Shown one piece after another: positions 61,690 to 64,000 of a DNA stretch of 64,000 nucleotides (position 1 is the stretch's first letter; each line of letters starts with the position of its first letter). The position numbers and the translations under genes were made by a program. The DNA is taken from contig JAJFHC010000016.1 of the NCBI GenBank assembly GCA_021775835.1, positions 97,119 to 161,118 of the forward strand, read 5' to 3'. This DNA is from Hyphomicrobiales bacterium (GTDB taxonomy: Bacteria; Pseudomonadota; Alphaproteobacteria; Rhizobiales; JAJFHC01). Below the pieces are notes generated by a model. That model did no database searches and was not told the origin of the DNA. It saw only the letters and a list, made by a program, of their open reading frames with translations.

Positions 61690-62823
61690 TCACGCAACCG
61701 CAGACAGTGGGTCGAAGAAGACCTCTGCGCCGGTCAATCCCACAGCATTACGCATGGCCTGAAAGCTCTGGGTGTAGTTGTCCCGAGATATCCTGTGCGT
61801 AACTGTATTCACGTAGTAAAGGCCGCTGTTCTGGCGTCCGGCACCTCGAACCAGAACCGGCAGCCCAACCATCAGCGGGCGGGCATATTTGATCCCATCG
61901 ACCTCGCCGGTAGCCTGGATCGTCCGGCTCGACGACGTCGCCCGCGCCAGCGCCTGCATCTGCACTTCAGCCGGGTTTGCCGCGTCGCAACCGGCGGGTC
62001 GCTCGACGGGCGGCGGTATGATCCGGTTGAGTGCGGGTTCCAGACCCATTGGAATATCCGTGGAAACCGCGCCGAACGACGGAATTGGCGCTCGGGTGTT
62101 GGGATCGACCGATGCCGTGACGACGCTTGTCGGCCGCAACATGTCGTTGGACACGGAAAAGCTGGTGAGATTGGTCTGCCGTCCGAAGTCTATCGACAAC
62201 ACCCCTTGCGGCGGCAGCATCGTATACGGCGGATGGAAATGCCCGATGTCGCGGCCGATGACGGGATCGGGCTGAACGAAGATCTCATATCCGTTGCGAT
62301 AGGCCAGTTGGAAAAGATAGGCCGAATCGTTGGTGCGCTGGGTCGTGGTGGTGTCGAGTTGAGTACGCGACGGTGGTGTCAGCAACACATTCGGCACCAT
62401 GCCGTACTTGCCGAATATCGCCTGTGCGACAGTGCTGTCGGGAGAGTTGGGCCAGGTGAACGGCTGCTGGATGTGTGCCATGAGTGTTCCAAGACCATCC
62501 ATGCCGACCACTTCCAGCGTCGAGGCTCCGGGCGTGTTCGACGCCTGCATCTTGGCGTCTTTTACGTAACCGTTGATCAGTGTCTGCGGGATTGGAAGAC
62601 CGGCCGCCAGTCGTATCGTGATTGGGGCGAGCGGTCGGAAGATATCGACGGCGAGCGCATCGAAATCGCCAAAACTGTTGCGGCTGAGTTCAAAATGCAG
62701 CCTGAACATTGCCGACCGGCCAACGGAGGTTTCCACCTCAATTTCGCGCAAGGCATTGATAAAAGGTGCCGGAAGCGGCGCAAAGCCCAGTTGTATGACA
62801 AAAAAAGCCGGTGTGATGGTCAT
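61690..62823 (-). CDS. Phage protein D/gp27-like spike hub
   Basis: 377 residues. Marks of the gpD/VgrG N-terminal fold are EVETSVGRSAMFRLHFELSR, INGYVKDAKMQ, LEVVGMDGLGTLMAH and RTNDSAYLFQLAYRNGYEIFV. It forms the trimeric hub that joins the spike to the tube. It lies directly before the gpV-like gene and four bases after the LysM/gp53-like gene. Confidence 0.88.
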   Translation of the reverse strand: MTITPAFFVIQLGFAPLPAPFINALREIEVETSVGRSAMFRLHFELSRNSFGDFDALAVDIFRPLAPITIRLAAGLPIPQTLINGYVKDAKMQASNTPGASTLEVVGMDGLGTLMAHIQQPFTWPNSPDSTVAQAIFGKYGMVPNVLLTPPSRTQLDTTTTQRTNDSAYLFQLAYRNGYEIFVQPDPVIGRDIGHFHPPYTMLPPQGVLSIDFGRQTNLTSFSVSNDMLRPTSVVTASVDPNTRAPIPSFGAVSTDIPMGLEPALNRIIPPPVERPAGCDAANPAEVQMQALARATSSSRTIQATGEVDGIKYARPLMVGLPVLVRGAGRQNSGLYYVNTVTHRISRDNYTQSFQAMRNAVGLTGAEVFFDPLSAVA

Positions 62824-62826
62824 GAT

Positions 62827-63111
62827 CTACACCCCACCAGGTCCCGGAATGGCAATCACGCGCCCGGCAACACGGGTCAGGTCCGCCGGACGGCGCACCT
62901 TGTTGACGTCGCACAGCCACCAGAACAATTCGGGATCACCAAGCGACTTGTACGCGGCCAGATCTGGCCGGTCGCCCTCAACGACTTTGTAACTCAGCGG
63001 CCCCGTCTGATCGGAAATCACCCGCATCTTCTTGTAGCGGATCGTGCGTCCGTTGCGACCCGCAATGGTCGCCTCGGGGACATTTTCGTATCGACTGCCG
63101 CGAAAAAACAC
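62827..63111 (-). CDS. LysM/gp53-like small baseplate protein
   Basis: 94 residues, GTG start with AGGAG seven bases upstream. FFRGSRYENV, DRPDLAAYKSLGDPELFWWLCDVNKVRRPADL and GRVIAIP give the LysM-like pattern seen in T4 gp53 and in tail protein X. It likely contacts the wedge or the tip of the tube. Follows the CIS tube-family gene by 18 bp. Confidence 0.78.
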   Translation of the reverse strand: MFFRGSRYENVPEATIAGRNGRTIRYKKMRVISDQTGPLSYKVVEGDRPDLAAYKSLGDPELFWWLCDVNKVRRPADLTRVAGRVIAIPGPGGV

Positions 63112-63129
63112 CTTTGTCTCCTGTCTTGC

Positions 63130-63783
63130 CTAGATTGGCTTGATCGCCTGGATCCCCGTCGTATCGGAGAATGTATTCAGTGCCGCCATAACCTCTTTCT
63201 GTGTGAACGAGGCCAGATAAACCCAGTACCCGGGATTGGTCACATCCAGGTCCCTGTAGGTCTGTACTTTCAGGGTAAGGTCGGCCTGGGCTCGGATTGG
63301 ATTGAGTTTTTGGTCGAACGCCTCTTCCTTGATCGACAGGCTTTGCAGCTGCACTGGCAGGACACGGCGCGCGCCCCACACCAGAAACGCCAGGGGCGCC
63401 TGTTCTCCGAGAATGAAGGCACCGCCGGCGAACGCCAGCGCCTCATTGGCGATGACCATTGGGTAAGACGGATAGAGCAGTTGTTCGAGGGCCGCGATGA
63501 CCGGATGCAGTCCGTTCTGCACCGTGACGGCATTGCTCGCCGGCTGTTCAAGCTGATCGGCCGCATCGATATCGACGGAGAACGTCAAGGTCTCCTGAGG
63601 CGGTCCGTTGACACGATTGGCATCTCCACGACCGCCGCCACTGGACGCGCCGGCCTGAATGGACCGCGAGACTTCGTCGGGATTGTATTGAAAAACGATG
63701 ATGGTTGGCAGAAGTTCAGGGAACTGATAGGCGACAATTCCGCCTTTTAATACACGTGGACTACGTGGCGAACCCTGTGTCAT
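63130..63783 (-). CDS. Contractile injection system tube-family protein (Afp7-like N-terminal domain)
   Basis: 217 residues from the ATG at 63783 with GGGGAG seven bases upstream; an ATG two codons earlier has no space for a site. IIVFQYNPDEVSRSIQAG is the opening signature of the CIS tube/tip-connector family, and ETLTFSVDIDAADQLEQP and VLPVQLQSLSIKEEAFDQKL follow. Afp7-type proteins also carry a LysM domain; here that domain seems to be on the separate gene downstream. Confidence 0.82.
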   Translation of the reverse strand: MTQGSPRSPRVLKGGIVAYQFPELLPTIIVFQYNPDEVSRSIQAGASSGGGRGDANRVNGPPQETLTFSVDIDAADQLEQPASNAVTVQNGLHPVIAALEQLLYPSYPMVIANEALAFAGGAFILGEQAPLAFLVWGARRVLPVQLQSLSIKEEAFDQKLNPIRAQADLTLKVQTYRDLDVTNPGYWVYLASFTQKEVMAALNTFSDTTGIQAIKPI

Positions 63784-63822
63784 CGACATCTCCCCGAGCC
63801 CCAGCCCCGGGAGTAACTTGAC

Positions 63823-63837
63823 TTAACATGACGTTAA
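63823..63837. promoter_or_regulatory. Possible CtrA-binding site upstream of the injection-system genes
   Basis: TTAA at 63823-63826, seven bases, then TTAAC at 63834-63838 match the CtrA consensus TTAA-N7-TTAAC, about 40 bp upstream of the 63783 start in a 151-bp gap. CtrA controls flagella and gene transfer agents in Alphaproteobacteria. Position fits an internal promoter for the baseplate genes. Confidence 0.45.
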
Positions 63838-63934
63838 CAGAATTAAATCGGTTTGAATACTGTCAGAGCGCAATTTCTTACATATCCCACAATTTCATCC
63901 TTGCAATGAAGGTTTGCCGGTATTCGAGATAGGT

Positions 63935-64000
63935 TTACAGTGCGTAGCGACCGCCGTTCTGGATCGTCAGTTCCAGGATTTCCATGGCATTGAAAGTTTC
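63935..64000 (-). CDS. C-terminal end of a tube-like protein (cut by window edge)
   Basis: The last 21 codons and TAA stop of a leftward gene; the visible residues include NAMEILELTIQNGGRYAL. The end resembles C-termini of T4 gp19-type tail tube proteins, where a helix-plus-strand motif of this kind is common. Its position directly before the CIS tube-family gene supports a tube protein. The identification is tentative because so little is in view. Confidence 0.5.
   Translation of the reverse strand, partial: ETFNAMEILELTIQNGGRYAL

Noticed and set aside
61795..63750. Long plus-strand open frame (about 650 codons) opposite the gpD/LysM/tube-family genes
   Set aside because: It lies opposite three well-recognised baseplate genes, has His/Arg/Gly-rich composition with no domain, and crosses their boundaries. 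It is a mirror of GC-rich codon use.
48164..64000. Complete prophage
   Set aside because: Only tail baseplate genes are present; no integrase, terminase, portal, capsid or lysis gene is in the window.

Overview
GC-rich DNA with dense, often overlapping genes and a gene repertoire typical of Alphaproteobacteria (SapC, DmdA-like aminomethyltransferase, ArsR/SRPBCC pair, ExoP-like exporter, MttB-like protein beside an FMN/FeS/FAD oxidoreductase, a possible CtrA box). The species cannot be named from this window. No rRNA, tRNA, CRISPR array, integrase or transposase gene was seen.

Region 1 (1-8995) is a catabolic island of two divergent operons. Leftward: MttB-like methyltransferase, old-yellow-enzyme-type oxidoreductase, amidase and a TPP enzyme cut by the window edge. 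Rightward: TcuA-like flavoprotein, GntR/FCD regulator and aldehyde dehydrogenase. Nearly all genes overlap by a few bases. A perfect 12-bp palindrome of GntR type lies in the divergent promoter.

Region 2 (9022-25354) is a surface or exopolysaccharide locus: flippase, two glycosyltransferases, deacetylase, methyltransferase, Wzy-like polymerase, polysaccharide co-polymerase, polyprenyl-phosphate sugar transferase, and two membrane-bound sulfatase/phosphotransferase-fold enzymes. Two related non-coding inverted-repeat elements (13489-13754 and 18223-18505) sit inside it. A YceI protein follows.

Region 3 (26194-34988) is the most intriguing part. A creatininase-family hydrolase, GTP cyclohydrolase II, a RibD-type reductase without its deaminase domain, an EEP hydrolase, a membrane protein, a methyltransferase, a glycosyltransferase, a PTPS/QueD-fold protein without its usual catalytic residues, an MDR dehydrogenase and a CDP-alcohol phosphatidyltransferase are packed together. 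I infer a dedicated pathway that starts from GTP and makes a modified pyrimidine or pterin, possibly glycosylated or lipid-linked. The product is unknown to me.

Region 4 (35117-48124) holds small regulators and amino-acid or hydroxy-acid catabolism: SRPBCC/ArsR, ureidoglycine-aminohydrolase-like cupin, methyltransferase, Lrp, diaminopropionate ammonia-lyase and a second PLP enzyme, then LysR and an operon of FMN hydroxy-acid oxidase, TPP decarboxylase-like enzyme, transthyretin/HIUase-like protein and DmdA-like protein, and finally SapC.

Region 5 (48164-64000) is the baseplate half of a contractile injection system on the minus strand, running off the right edge: tube-like C-terminus, CIS tube-family protein, LysM/gp53-like protein, gpD, gpV, small protein, gp25, two baseplate J-like proteins, tail protein I-like protein, a giant beta-helix protein and a small coiled-coil protein. 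One baseplate J-like protein carries an inserted lectin-type beta-propeller. Sheath, ATPase and main tube genes are not in view.
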